Origin: Kalaharituber pfeilii
Taxonomy: Eukaryota > Ascomycota > Pezizomycetes > Pezizales > Pezizaceae
Direction of reading: 5' to 3'
Length of the DNA stretch: 64,000 nt
Assembly (NCBI GenBank): GCA_015179045.1
Contig: WHUZ01000038.1
Span: 62,001-126,000 of the forward strand
In this document: positions 24,185 to 34,056 of the stretch, one piece after another
Layout: every line of letters begins with the position of its first letter
How positions within the stretch are numbered: the stretch's first letter is position 1
Made by a program: the position numbers and the translations under genes
The notes under the pieces: generated by a model
What the model was told of the DNA's origin: nothing
The model's input: the letters and a program-made list of their open reading frames with translations, nothing else
Database searches by the model: none

Positions 24185-25315
24185 ATGCTTCCTGGCCTTA
24201 CCCCGCGCGTCCTCCGAGCTTGCACCCGCACAGCAAAACCATTCCGTCCCCGGATCCGAACCTACTCGGCCCATCCGGCGCCAGGCGCAATGTCTCCCCC
24301 CCGCCCCACAGCTTCAGCCCGCGACCCCCCAGCCTCCATCCGTCTCTCCTCCTGCCTGCTCCTCCTTGACCACCAAGACCGCATCCTGCTCGTTCAACGC
24401 TCCAGCGCCAAATCCATGTCTTTCTCTTCTGCCATCGTATTTCCCGGCGGCAACCTCGACGACTCCCAAGATCACTTCCTGTCACCTTACCCGCCCGCAA
24501 TCCCACCACCAGAGAGCTTAGGCAACACTCTCGACCTTCCGCCAGACTTACTCACTTCGCTTAAAACCTGCGCCATCCGAGAAACATTCGAAGAAACCGG
24601 TGTACTCCTAGCGGATCCCTCCTCCTTTACCGATGCTAAATCCGTTGCTCCGCCGCCGCTCCCAACCCGCGACACTCTCACTCCTGGCACCACCTTCCAA
24701 CAATTCCTCACTGCCCACAATCTCACTCTCCCTACGGCCTCCCTCCACCCATTCACATGTTGGATTACCCCACTGACCTTCAAGCGCCGCTACCGCACCA
24801 CTATGTTCCTGGCCTTCCTCCCGCCGCACATCTCCACTCATGCGTGCATACCCTCCCCCGCATCCACCGGCGACGAGATCCTGCAAGCGCAGTGGATACA
24901 CCCCCGCGATATCCTCTCCGCGTACTACGCCCACTCACTATGCAAGCAGTCCAAATCCACCCTTCCTTCCGCCTCCGCGAAACAGGAACCCAAACTTATT
25001 CTCTTCCCTCCCCAGTTGTACCTCCTCACCATTCTCTCTCAGTGTCTCACACTCCCATTCCCGCGCAAAGTCCTCCTGCGCATGGCCGACGAAACGCTTT
25101 TTGGGCAATACGTGATCCAGCCGTATGTCAAGAAGATGGTAGTAGTGGGGGAGGAACAGAGGAAGGCGACGGTGTTAGGCGTGGATAGACCGAGAGGGGA
25201 TGCGGAACGGTGGTTGTTGGTGGAGAATGGGAAGGAGGGGCCGGAGAGGGTGGAGGTAATGGAGAGGGAGGCGTTGAATGGGGTGCTGGAACAGGTAGAG
25301 AAGGCGAAGTTGTAG
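24185..25315 (+). CDS. Nudix hydrolase with split Nudix box (NUDT19/NUDT7-like)
   Basis: This is a single-exon gene of 376 residues. The first 35 residues are Arg-rich with no acidic residues (MLPGLTPRVLRACTRTAK), typical of a mitochondrial presequence. A later ATG (MSPPRPT) could give a non-imported form. The Nudix fold begins around residue 52 (SSCLLLLDHQDRILLVQRSS). The Nudix box is interrupted: FPGGNLDD is followed by about 45 residues before CAIRETFEETGVLL, which carries the metal-binding RExxEE. A long insertion inside the box is characteristic of the NUDT19 and NUDT7 coenzyme-A diphosphatase group, so acyl-CoA or CoA hydrolysis in mitochondria or peroxisomes is likely but inferred. The C-terminal part is less conserved. 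Confidence 0.85.
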   Translation: MLPGLTPRVLRACTRTAKPFRPRIRTYSAHPAPGAMSPPRPTASARDPPASIRLSSCLLLLDHQDRILLVQRSSAKSMSFSSAIVFPGGNLDDSQDHFLSPYPPAIPPPESLGNTLDLPPDLLTSLKTCAIRETFEETGVLLADPSSFTDAKSVAPPPLPTRDTLTPGTTFQQFLTAHNLTLPTASLHPFTCWITPLTFKRRYRTTMFLAFLPPHISTHACIPSPASTGDEILQAQWIHPRDILSAYYAHSLCKQSKSTLPSASAKQEPKLILFPPQLYLLTILSQCLTLPFPRKVLLRMADETLFGQYVIQPYVKKMVVVGEEQRKATVLGVDRPRGDAERWLLVENGKEGPERVEVMEREALNGVLEQVEKAKL

Positions 25316-28300
25316 GCTCCGCATTTCCAGTCGAAACTCTTTGCCCCCGAGAAAATTATCATTATCAACAGGATTAAACAATCTAAACCATGCCAGGGAA
25401 TAGTAACCCAATGGACATATTCATCCATCTCCGTAGACTCCCACTGCCCGACGAATATATTATTAGGATCAATTAAAGAGTTGATCTTAATGTTCATTGA
25501 ACAAAGCATACTGTGCCGTACTTGCCCCTCGTAATCCTCCTCGGTTGACATCTCTCTTGAAATACAAGTATCAGTTAACGGATGTACCCCAGGTGGCCTT
25601 TCCCCTCTTTATAGGTCCAGCTACTATTAACTCATCAATCGCTGCAGTGCTTGTCTTGAAAGAAATATAAGGCTACAACGGGAGAACCCCTACCTGTAAG
25701 TACCTTACTGTGAATACTCGTGGTATGATAAGGGCGGCAAGAAGTTAGCTAGTCTTGGCAAACGGAGCCACCAGTTTCCCTAATCGGGAGTGCCGCTATC
25801 GTGGGTCCTATGATAGGTTCTCAGACATAATTTAAACCTCTATTCTTCGCACAGCCATCAGTGAACGCAACGGAGTACGCATACGCATAGACAAATTGTC
25901 TCTCACACACTAACACGACCGTTTTCAGGCGCAAATAATGGCACGGGAGCGGATGTATCGTTTCACGAAGTGGTTGTTTGAGTGGAATGAGTTTGCGCGT
26001 GGCGAGTTGGCCGAAGGGCTGTGGCACTTAGTGGTGGTTCCTGGAACCTACTCCAAGCCATGGCACCACAGCTAAAATCTGCCAAGTGTACCTCTCTCTG
26101 GATACAACGCCACACGGCGTTGTATGGGGATTCCGTCTGGTTCTGGTATCTTTATTCTGGTGCTGCCGAGCAGAACCAGTTTGTCAAATTGATCGCACTT
26201 CCGGAATGTACATCTTTATGATGCCAACAAGCCTGATACTCTGGGTGGACTCATCCAGAACGGCTCGGTAACGGAAGCAAATTTCCTTGACACGCTGGGG
26301 ATTCTGCTAGTCACAGAGGGTGGGATACGTGAGCCGCATTAACATCAGGGCCACACAGTAACGAGGTTAAACAACGGTCTAGAGCTCGGAGAGTGTTTGC
26401 GAAAGTAGGTGGCTACTTGTAGAGGGATATCCAATAGCTAACTTGCGATAGGTCCCATTCAGATGACTAACGAGTCATGGGTGCATCGACTTATTTCATT
26501 CGATATATCGGGCCGAGAGGACAGCTTTCGTGAAGGGATACGTAGTTGAGATAGGCGATGTGACATCAGCGGAATGATAAACAGGATGGCTCCGTATGAT
26601 TGGACTATATTTGAGGCAGCACACATCTTTCCATAGGAGAAGGAAAGTCTTTGAATTGAGTCGGATTTTGGGCGGTGGGTTAAAGACATAAACGACACTA
26701 TTAGCGTCTTGAAGATCAACTCATTGCAGAGCGGTTTCTTCTCAAATCAGACGTTCAGGGCTTATTTGACCAGTAGTTGGTATCAGCCAATCCAGATGTG
26801 AGTCTTATTTCCATTAGACGGTTTATTAGCATAATCAACTAGGTATAGGATGGCTACAAGATCGTGGTATTTAAAAGTTATCAAAGAGACAGGAAAGAGA
26901 CAAATTAGACGTTAGTTATTATTGAGAGGAGCGCTCGGGTAGAGGTCCGTAATGAAGTATAGAAAAGAAGTAGTGAAGCCTAAGTGCTTGTTACTTTGTT
27001 TTCTTTACTTAGATAAGGTTAAGGAACTCGACAACAAGATGGACGGAAAATTGGGAGAATCTCGGCAATACGATGGATAGGAAATTCGATTGGGCCGATA
27101 CCAAATGTGATCATTTGATCTACATTTTCTTCGGTGGTCCGGTGTTAAAAGGAGGGTTCAATTTTTATATGAATGAAACAAAACCAGAAAGATGCTTAGT
27201 CTGGTTGCTAAAGGATGCTGTTGCGCAATGCCAGAGAAAAAAAAGCCTCTATAATAACCACTTATAGCCCCCATTATTGTACCGCATTCTTTGCTGCACT
27301 TTCTGCTCCGGTCGCCTTCGTAGACTGCATACTTGTATGAATGATGTCGTCCTTGACTGCCAACAAGATACAATATTTCTCTCCACCTTGGACACAGAAC
27401 CGCTGAAAGAACTTTGAATTTTTATTTTTGTCACCATAGGGCCTGGAATATCATCTGATGAACACATTAAAACAAAAGATAGAGAAAATATCCGTTGAAA
27501 CCTGCAAACGTCCTGCGCCCATGCTCAGACCGAATGTTCCGACTCCGAAACCAATGATCCATTTGATCCAGCTTTCGAACTTGTTAAATCTATTGTCACA
27601 CCTCTTTTCCATGCTGTCAAATCTTTTTATCTATTGCTGTTTTTCATTCCCTGATTTCAACATTCAGAGAAGCAAAGTCCTACTGGTCAGTTCGCACCTG
27701 TTGCAGTGCATAGAGAAACACTTTTCCTGCAGTGCTACTTCGAAACTTAAAACTGGCATCCGTTATCTCAGCTTTGTAGGCCCAGGTTTCTCTTCTCAAA
27801 TCCATCAGTCCCGGACAATGCTGCCAGTCTTCTGTTCTCTTCACCCCAGTCTCCGTGGTTGGGGTCTTGGTTGACCACCGACCAAAGGCGAGCTCGCAGC
27901 AACATCATCTCCATATTATCCACCCAGGTTGTGTAATTAGTCTTGTTAAGCTTCTCAATAAACTTTTGAGAGCTGGATTTCTTTTGACATTTTGGCGGAT
28001 TGGGGTAAAGAGGAGTATTGTAGAGGAGGGAGTAAATGAGGGGGTTGAGGGAGTTGGGGTAAAGAGATTTGTACGGCGGGGGTTAACTGAGGGGGTTGAA
28101 GAAGATGCTCAAGTGTGGGAGGGGGAATAGGAGTTCTGGAAAGAGAGGGTATAGGGGAGGATGAATTGGCTCGACGGCGGTGTTTAGGAAGTTGTCCGTG
28201 TGTTGGAGGAAGTGAAGCCAGCCTTCTAGTAAAGATGAAGCCTTTTAGATGCAGGAGTAAACCTCTTCTTCAGATGCAGTAATGCAGTGCGGGCTCATAA

Positions 28301-28556
28301 CCTGTAGGCCCAGATTTCTCTTCTTTTCATTGATGATCAAAATCAAGTCCATCAGTCCTGTGTCCAAATCCTATTACCTACATATCCTCCAAGCCTTATA
28401 CATGTGACATGAACCTGAGCCCATATAATGCCATCACCAAGTATGCACCTCTCCTACAAGTTTGCTCCCTTCTAGTAGATAGTTAGTATATCTACACTAG
28501 TAGCCGCGCTCAAACTCAAAGCTCACCTGAATGGTGGTGAAATTCCGACGCTGGGG
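25316..28556. other. Gene-poor region left of the TIR element
   Basis: About 3.2 kb without a convincing intact gene. It contains a possible coiled-coil/membrane-protein remnant at 27461-27860 (separate entry). At 28000-28130 there are imperfect direct repeats of a GGGGTAAAGAG...GAGGGGGTTGA unit. A partial second copy of the sequence around 27778-27815 (GTAGGCCCAGGTTTCTCTTC) occurs near 28303-28365. The rest is AT-rich and unremarkable. Confidence 0.55.
27461..27860 (-). pseudogene. Possible coiled-coil, single-membrane-span protein remnant
   Basis: On the minus strand a short frame from an ATG near 27617 reads MEKRCDNRFNKFESWIKW and continues into a hydrophobic IIGFGVGTFGLSMGAG stretch before a stop at 27461. 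Upstream (27680-27860), in other frames, is Glu/Lys/Arg-rich coiled-coil-like sequence interrupted by stops. The pattern, a coiled coil followed by one membrane span, is visible but no family is recognised. A partial second copy of the upstream part lies near 28.3 kb, so this is probably repeated, decayed sequence. Confidence 0.28.
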
Positions 28557-28659
28557 GTAGTCTGGTTGCACTACCCCTCGTAGAGGGTCTGGTCCAAAAC
28601 ATTGATTTTTAGTATGGCGCTCGGTTCAGGATGGTGTCTTGGCGGACGACACCAATAGT
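28557..28659 (+). repeat. Left 103-bp terminal inverted repeat
   Basis: It begins GTAGTCTGGTTGCACTACCC and ends ACGACACCAATAGT. Read against the reverse complement of 33954-34056 it matches without a visible mismatch. An inner imperfect palindrome (ACCCCTCGTAGAGGGT) lies about 15 bp from the tip and could be a recognition site. Confidence 0.93.
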
Positions 28660-28778
28660 AGCAACGTGTAATCACAGATATAGACCTAAACACCACACTA
28701 AACAATATCCTTGAAAATTGTGACCTATCCACTCATTGCAAAGAGAACCTCTGCTCAATCCTGAGAATATTTCCTAAT

Positions 28779-30200
28779 ATGGAGAATACAAATAGAAGAG
28801 GCCAACCACCCAAACCCGTTGAGGCAGCCCCCCATTGGAGAACTCTAGCTGCACGTGAGGAAGCTGCACCTAAGCTGGTGGAAATAATGGAGAAAATCAA
28901 TCAATATTTCGGAGGTATTCGCGGGTTTCTGAATGCATGGACTGAGAATGATCAAACTAAAGTCTCACGAAATAATTTTATACGCTCTGGGGCATATGAA
29001 ATTGTATCATTATGGCTACCATTAATGGATAAAGTGCTGGAGGAGATGCTCTTGGACAACGTGATTAGTCTATGTAACAAAGAGATCAAAAATGTACTGG
29101 ATGACCAAAGCTCAATATTGCGTTATGTTCGCAAGGGCATTGAGAAGGACTTGGAAGGGGCTATAACTAAATCATTAGATGATATGGAGGAAGTGGCAAG
29201 GATGTCATTACCTACTCTGTGGAAAATACTGGAAAGAGTAACACTTATAAGAGGATCATCTGAGGAAGCCCAAATAGGGAGAAGGTCAGGAATTAAGAAA
29301 GTTATTACATGCTCAATCATATGTATATTGAATGTACGGAACCAAAAGGTGAATGCATTCTAGACTTTAATAGGAGTCTTCTTGCATACCAGTCATCTTC
29401 AAAAATCTGGAATTGAGGTTTTACATGGCTTGGGTATGACCTGCTCCTACAACCATTTAATAGGAGCCATACGGAAGTTAGCAAGTGACCTCCGAAAAGA
29501 TCTAAAATTAATAAGTGCGGTGTACCTAATGAAGATTAATATTAACAACATCAATCAAAAGGTTGGGGTACGTAATGGTAGCAGTACAAGGATGTCCATG
29601 ATAGATAATAGTACTGGAGGGTTTGCCACGAAGGTAGCACGTGTACCACCGGGAACTCGACGAATTCCTAGAGAATGGTTATCAGCAACAAAAAGAGTGA
29701 GTTTAGATCCCAGGGATTTGGCGCCATCCGATGTGGCGTTGGACTTCATGTGCCATTATAGGAAGTACTATATGGAGGAGCTGTTAGAAAGAATGGTAGT
29801 TAGGGGGATAGCAATAGGACAGAAAACAGAGAAGTTGTTCGAGAAACTATGAGTAGAGGTCCTATATATGGAGAGCGCAAAAATATACCCACTGGACTTG
29901 ATGGCTATTGAGCAAGCAAGTACAACTGGGAATCTGGAAAGTATAAAACGTTGCTTGTCAAAGGACTTGGGATATACAAACCAGGACTTGATGAAAGGAA
30001 TATATGTAGTAGGAGGCGATCATCTCTTAGTCTCAAGAGTGAAAAGTATCCAACGGTTAAGAGAAAGTGATGTTTTGGGAGAGGACTTTAAGTTCGTTCT
30101 GCCATTAATAGGTTCTTTGCATACTGCAATGAATTTTATGAAGATGATTATGAAAAAGCATTTGGAGCCCAGGGATGGGAGTGTGCCAGGGTCAAATTGA
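28779..30200 (+). pseudogene. DUF6589-type protein, broken by in-frame stops
   Basis: One continuous reading frame of about 470 codons is interrupted by TAG at 29361-29363 and TGA at 29850-29852. The frame is the same before and after both stops. The sequence follows the DUF6589 pattern of fungal proteins: a helical N-terminus, then TLIGVFLHTSHLQKSGIEVL with a Ser-Tyr motif (TCSYNHL), then KININNINQKV, then STTGNLESI, and GGDHLLVSRVKSIQRLRES followed by LPLIGSLHTAMNFM. In related sequences, from memory, the ININNINQ segment usually carries an Asp (DNINF/DNFD), which is Asn here. Both stops can be explained by C-to-T changes (CAG to TAG, CGA to TGA). The function of DUF6589 is not established. 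Its place between TIRs suggests a transposase or transposition factor, which is inference. Confidence 0.7.
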
Positions 30201-30202
30201 TG

Positions 30203-31640
30203 CTATAAGAGCTGTCTGAACTTTAGCTGCAATACTGAGTGGTTGAGAAGGCTGGCTGGTATTTGTTTGAGACAGTGGGGGTTGCGACTCGTGCACCGCA
30301 TAATAGCTCTGGATATGAAGATTTGTGTAAAGATATGTGAAGCTTGGTAAGAGTTAGTGATATTGCCATTACAGATGTATGAGGAGTAATTACCATATTT
30401 CCTGAACATTCTCTCAAATGTGAGGCCTGGGATTTTGAAGAGATCTGCGGGTGAATGAATTCCACGACATTTGGTGGCGAGGATATGAATCTGTTCTGTA
30501 CTCATAATCCATGAATTTACATGTAATCTTGACTTTGGGTATTCTTTGTGCAGGATCTCTTTGCACAAACTAGAAAGTATAGAACGAAGAGACAATTGTA
30601 ACTCATTAGGAGTGGTGGGATATTTTGAGGTACTTCGTGAATTTGGGGGCTGGAATAAGACCACCGTATCAAAGACCTCGAGTGCTAACCTATCGATATG
30701 ATCTGTATCATAAAGATCACAATAGATGCCATTATACAAAGTCTCATCATTGTATTGTTGGTCTGTATAGTAACCTATGGCTATATTTAATAGTCCCTGG
30801 GGTGTTTATGAAACGGTAAAGCCCCATTTCCATTATACCGCGAATTTCGGCCGGTGTTCTGCGCTCTTTTAGGTTCCTCGTCTGCAGTTCATTTCCTTGG
30901 TGTAGGTGAGATTAAATAATCTCCGAAACAATCCTTCTCACAGAATAAGAGACAAAACCCTTGGATAGTAGAATCTCTAGCACATCATCCAAACCTTTGG
31001 ATCAATGTATCCAAGTTATTCATGTCCTTGGCCTTCCATTGGATAACTCTATGGACATGTTTATTGTTAATTCCCATCCCCCATACAGAAGTTGCAACCA
31101 ATATACGAGTGACGCCTGCCCTCCAATCAGCTTGAGTATATTCCTTCATGACAGCAGATAATGTAGCATGATACACTGTTACAATTTTCTCAGCCCTAGA
31201 TCTTGGATCAAAAACCCAACGATTTTCAGGTTCTGGGCGATTATTTATAATAGGAGGTAGAAGTGATTGCAGATGCTGCACAATTTTGTGAGCCAATAAT
31301 TTATCATCCACGTAGATAATAGTAAGAGGAATCTCTCTTTGGTCATACTCTCTCCCCTGATCTTTACATGGGGGAATCAAGGAATCAAGATCTCCAGCTC
31401 CTTCAATGTCACCTCCCTCACGGATCTCACGAGCTGCGAAGAATAGATTAGTCCTGTTGATCGGTTCCATGATACTGATTGCTGTCTTCTGAATCCCAAG
31501 ACCCTTCCTAATTCGTTTGAGTTTCTCTGGTGTAGCTGTTGCTGTGTACATTCCAAAGGGTACTCCAGGGATTTTGTAGCGGAAAGTGTCTAATTTTGAG
31601 AAATCTGTTCGGAAATCATTTCCCCTAATCTCAAATCAGT
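30203..31640 (-). pseudogene. RecQ-like DNA helicase, 5'-truncated and broken
   Basis: On the minus strand the frame from about 31640 reads FGMYTATATPEKLKRIRK (helicase motif III), then a RecA-like second lobe with VYHATLSAVMKEY, RILVATSVWGMGIN (motifs IV-V) and LIQRFG (motif VI start). There a TGA replaces an expected Arg codon. After it, FCLLFCEKD and a shifted frame with TPAEIRGIMEMG lead to a Cys-poor version of the zinc-binding CCDxC region (GIYCDLYD) and a C-terminal tail to 30203. Motifs I and II are absent. The homology stops close to the minisatellite, so the 5' half was deleted. The gene ends 2 bp from the end of the DUF6589 frame. It resembles the RecQ-like helicases that are multicopy in many fungi. 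Confidence 0.72.
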
Positions 31641-31756
31641 ATTAGCAATATTGAACAGTAAATTCGTTAATATTTTGTGGGTATCAAGGGTAGAAGGATA
31701 GTACAATGCGGGTGTCAAGCTAGGTGACCGCAGGCGACGGCACCAAATGTACCCCC

Positions 31757-31905
31757 AAGACACCAGGTACAAGTGCGACGGCACCCGGGTACAAGTGCGA
31801 CGACACCCACAGAACCCCCCAAGACACCAGGTACAAGTGCGACGACACCCACACAACCCCCCAAGACACCAGGTACAAGTGCGACGACACCCACATAAAT
31901 TGCGA
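31757..31905. repeat. 42-bp minisatellite, about 3.5 copies
   Basis: The unit starts GTACAAGTGCGACGACACCC and ends CCAAGACACCAG. Two full 42-bp copies differ at a single base, and partial copies lie on both sides. Because 42 is a multiple of three, open frames cross it on both strands, but these are not supported as genes. It sits where the helicase remnant loses its 5' half. Confidence 0.9.
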
Positions 31906-32548
31906 CACCCAACAATTTGGAACTCACCAATCCTCTACCAAGTGACATTCATCCACAACAACAAATGCATCAGCAAAAAAAAATTTCCGCTGAGCGGAAA
32001 CCCTACGCCCAGGGCGTGGCAGGTTCGCCCTCAATGCCTACAGCCCCCGGCATTTTTACAAACTCGTATTGCATACTCAACATGTAATGTAACCACTTAT
32101 CGCACTGTATTGCGCCCAGTGGAACTAAAATCACTTGCTTCACCTACGGCATAATTGATGATACCTCTCAGTTAGACGTGCCTACTCTCGTAGCCCAGGT
32201 GTGCAGTCGGTATAAGGACCTATATGCTGGTAATGCCATCCACAATGTAGATGCCATAGCACATTGAATAACTAATTATTCATTTCCAGCATGCGATCAA
32301 TAGAATAAAAAAAACAAAAAAAACAAGGTTATTTATTTCTAGCTATTATGATCTATATACAGGTGCCATTTTCACCATTCCTCCATGCCATGCCATCGTA
32401 TATCGCCCTACCGATCTAGCTCTTTCATGTAAATATAGCCCATATTGCCACAGCTCGCTATGGTGCATCTCGAGCCATCAAGAAAAGGCTGAAGAGCTGC
32501 CGTAGCTGTTATATTCTGGCTCATCTCTCGCTAGCATGGAGCCCTGCC

Positions 32549-33100
32549 ATACCTGTCAATAGAGCTCATTCTGCAGTACATGTCGCGCCATCGAGAGGCT
32601 GCCATACCTGTTCAGTTGAGCTCATGTTGCCATATCTCGCGCCGTCGAGAGGGCACTGCCATACCTGTTAAGTTGAGCTCATGTTGCCATATCTCGAGCT
32701 GTCGAGAGGGAACTGCCGTACCTGTAAATTGAGCTCATTCTACTACATCTTGCGCTGTCATGTAGGACCTTCCGTACTTCTCAAATTCAGCTCATTCTAC
32801 TACATCTCGCGCGGTGGAAATAGACCTGAATAACCTGTTAAATTGAGGTAATTCTGCTACATCTCACGCCGTCATATAGGACCTGTGATACCTACTAAAT
32901 TTGGCTCATTTTGCCACATCTCATGCCATCGTATAGGGCCTATTGTATCTGCCAAATTCGGCTCATGCTGCCTCATCTCGCACCATTGTATAGGACCTGC
33001 CATACCTGTTAAGTTCAGCTCATTATACTAGTGCATCTTCCACTATAGAAGGGGGCTTGCCATACCTGTTAAATTCAGCACTGTCGTACTTGTAAAGTTG
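32549..33100. repeat. Satellite array of about 57-bp units inside the element
   Basis: About ten diverged head-to-tail copies follow the pattern GCCATACCTGTTAAATTGAGC, then TCATTCTGCTACATCTC, then a GCGCCGTCGAGAGG-like end. Many units contain the palindrome GAGCTC. Copies differ from each other by roughly a quarter of their bases by eye, so the array is old. More diverged versions extend to about 32.38 kb on the left and 33.13 kb on the right. Confidence 0.85.
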
Positions 33101-33619
33101 AGCTCACTCTGCTACAGCTTGCAGCATAGACAGGAGTCTATTGATAGGATTCCGTAGTACTTCTCAGGCCATTTACTTCTGCTACACCTGTTGCATTTTT
33201 CACATTGACGAATACTGTTATTTTCAGCGCATAGGTACATTGGGCAATTTCCTACCACTGAGGTTTCAGCTCATGCCTCAGCAACCCGGAAGTATACTGA
33301 TCAATAGCTCATTATGCTCAGTCTGTACCCACGCATCAGGACACTATTTTCATTATTGCTGATGTAGTATAGACCATAAAGATACCATTACAAAGTATGA
33401 AGAACTATTGTAGAGTACAAAGATACTTTAATGGAGATAGTAAATGCAGAGAGTTACTATCTGCTAGGCCAAAAAGATACTTAACTAGCGATGCTCACTA
33501 GTCATCTGCATAGCTTATATAGCACTCATTTCATGACTGCGATGCCTTTGCTATCATATATTACCTGAATTGCATATGCGTGCGTACATCCACCGACTGC
33601 CCACCCTACAGTTTGGTAA

Positions 33620-33850
33620 GCTGTAACATTGAGCATATTGAGTATACTGAGTATGCATATGATATATTGGAAATATAGAGTATATTGAGCATGTTAAGCA
33701 TATTGAGTGCATGCACATATAAGATACTAGGAATGCTAAGCATATTGAACACACCTATGAGATATTAAGTACATTGAGTATACTAAGCATGTGCATAAGG
33801 TATCGAGCATAATGAGTATGCTGAATGCATACATGAGATATTAAGTATAT
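33620..33850. repeat. Degenerate short-period repeat (GCATATTGAGTA type)
   Basis: About 230 bp is built of loosely repeated AGCATATTGAGTAT-like words with a period near 10-12 bp. It lies just inside the right TIR. It is AT-rich and probably bent or easily melted DNA, but no function can be read from sequence alone. Confidence 0.7.
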
Positions 33851-33953
33851 CGAATGTTAGTACAAGATGTAATCTGGTTGAATAGGAAATAGGTGTGTTG
33901 TCGTACTCAGAGAACAGGTGTAGAGTACCAGCATAAGTGTACTAAACTAATAG

Positions 33954-34056
33954 ACTATTGGTGTCGTCCGCCAAGACACCATCCTGAACCGAGCGCCATA
34001 CTAAAAATCAATGTTTTGGACCAGACCCTCTACGAGGGGTAGTGCAACCAGACTAC
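33954..34056 (-). repeat. Right 103-bp terminal inverted repeat
   Basis: This is the inverted partner of 28557-28659, ending at the outer tip with CAACCAGACTAC. The flanking GCTGAGG may be the right target-site copy. Confidence 0.93.

Larger units (their letters stand above)
28557..34056. mobile_element. 5.5-kb TIR element carrying DUF6589 and RecQ-like helicase remnants
   Basis: The element is bounded by 103-bp inverted repeats (28557-28659 and 33954-34056) that I read as identical. Inside, left to right, are a decayed DUF6589 gene (+), a decayed RecQ-like helicase gene (-) meeting it tail to tail, a 42-bp minisatellite, a roughly 57-bp satellite array, and a degenerate short-period repeat. 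Flanks suggest an imperfect 7-bp target duplication, GCTGGGG on the left and GCTGAGG on the right. Long TIRs plus a 7-9 bp duplication would fit Mutator-like or KDZ-like biology, but no known transposase domain is recognisable. The DUF6589 protein is the best candidate for one. The coding parts are broken, so this copy is not autonomous. Confidence 0.85.

Noticed and set aside
24487..25188. Overlapping frames on both strands within the Nudix gene
   Set aside because: The Nudix frame carries all motifs. The others are shadows of a C-rich coding sequence.
31715..32154. Frames through the 42-bp minisatellite
   Set aside because: They are open on both strands because the unit length is a multiple of three. 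No non-repetitive coding sequence extends them.
32549..33100. CRISPR-like array
   Set aside because: The 57-bp units are contiguous and diverged with no unique spacers, and the genome is fungal, so this is a satellite.
28557..34056. LTR retrotransposon
   Set aside because: The 103-bp terminal repeats are inverted, not direct, and no reverse transcriptase, protease or integrase sequence is seen.
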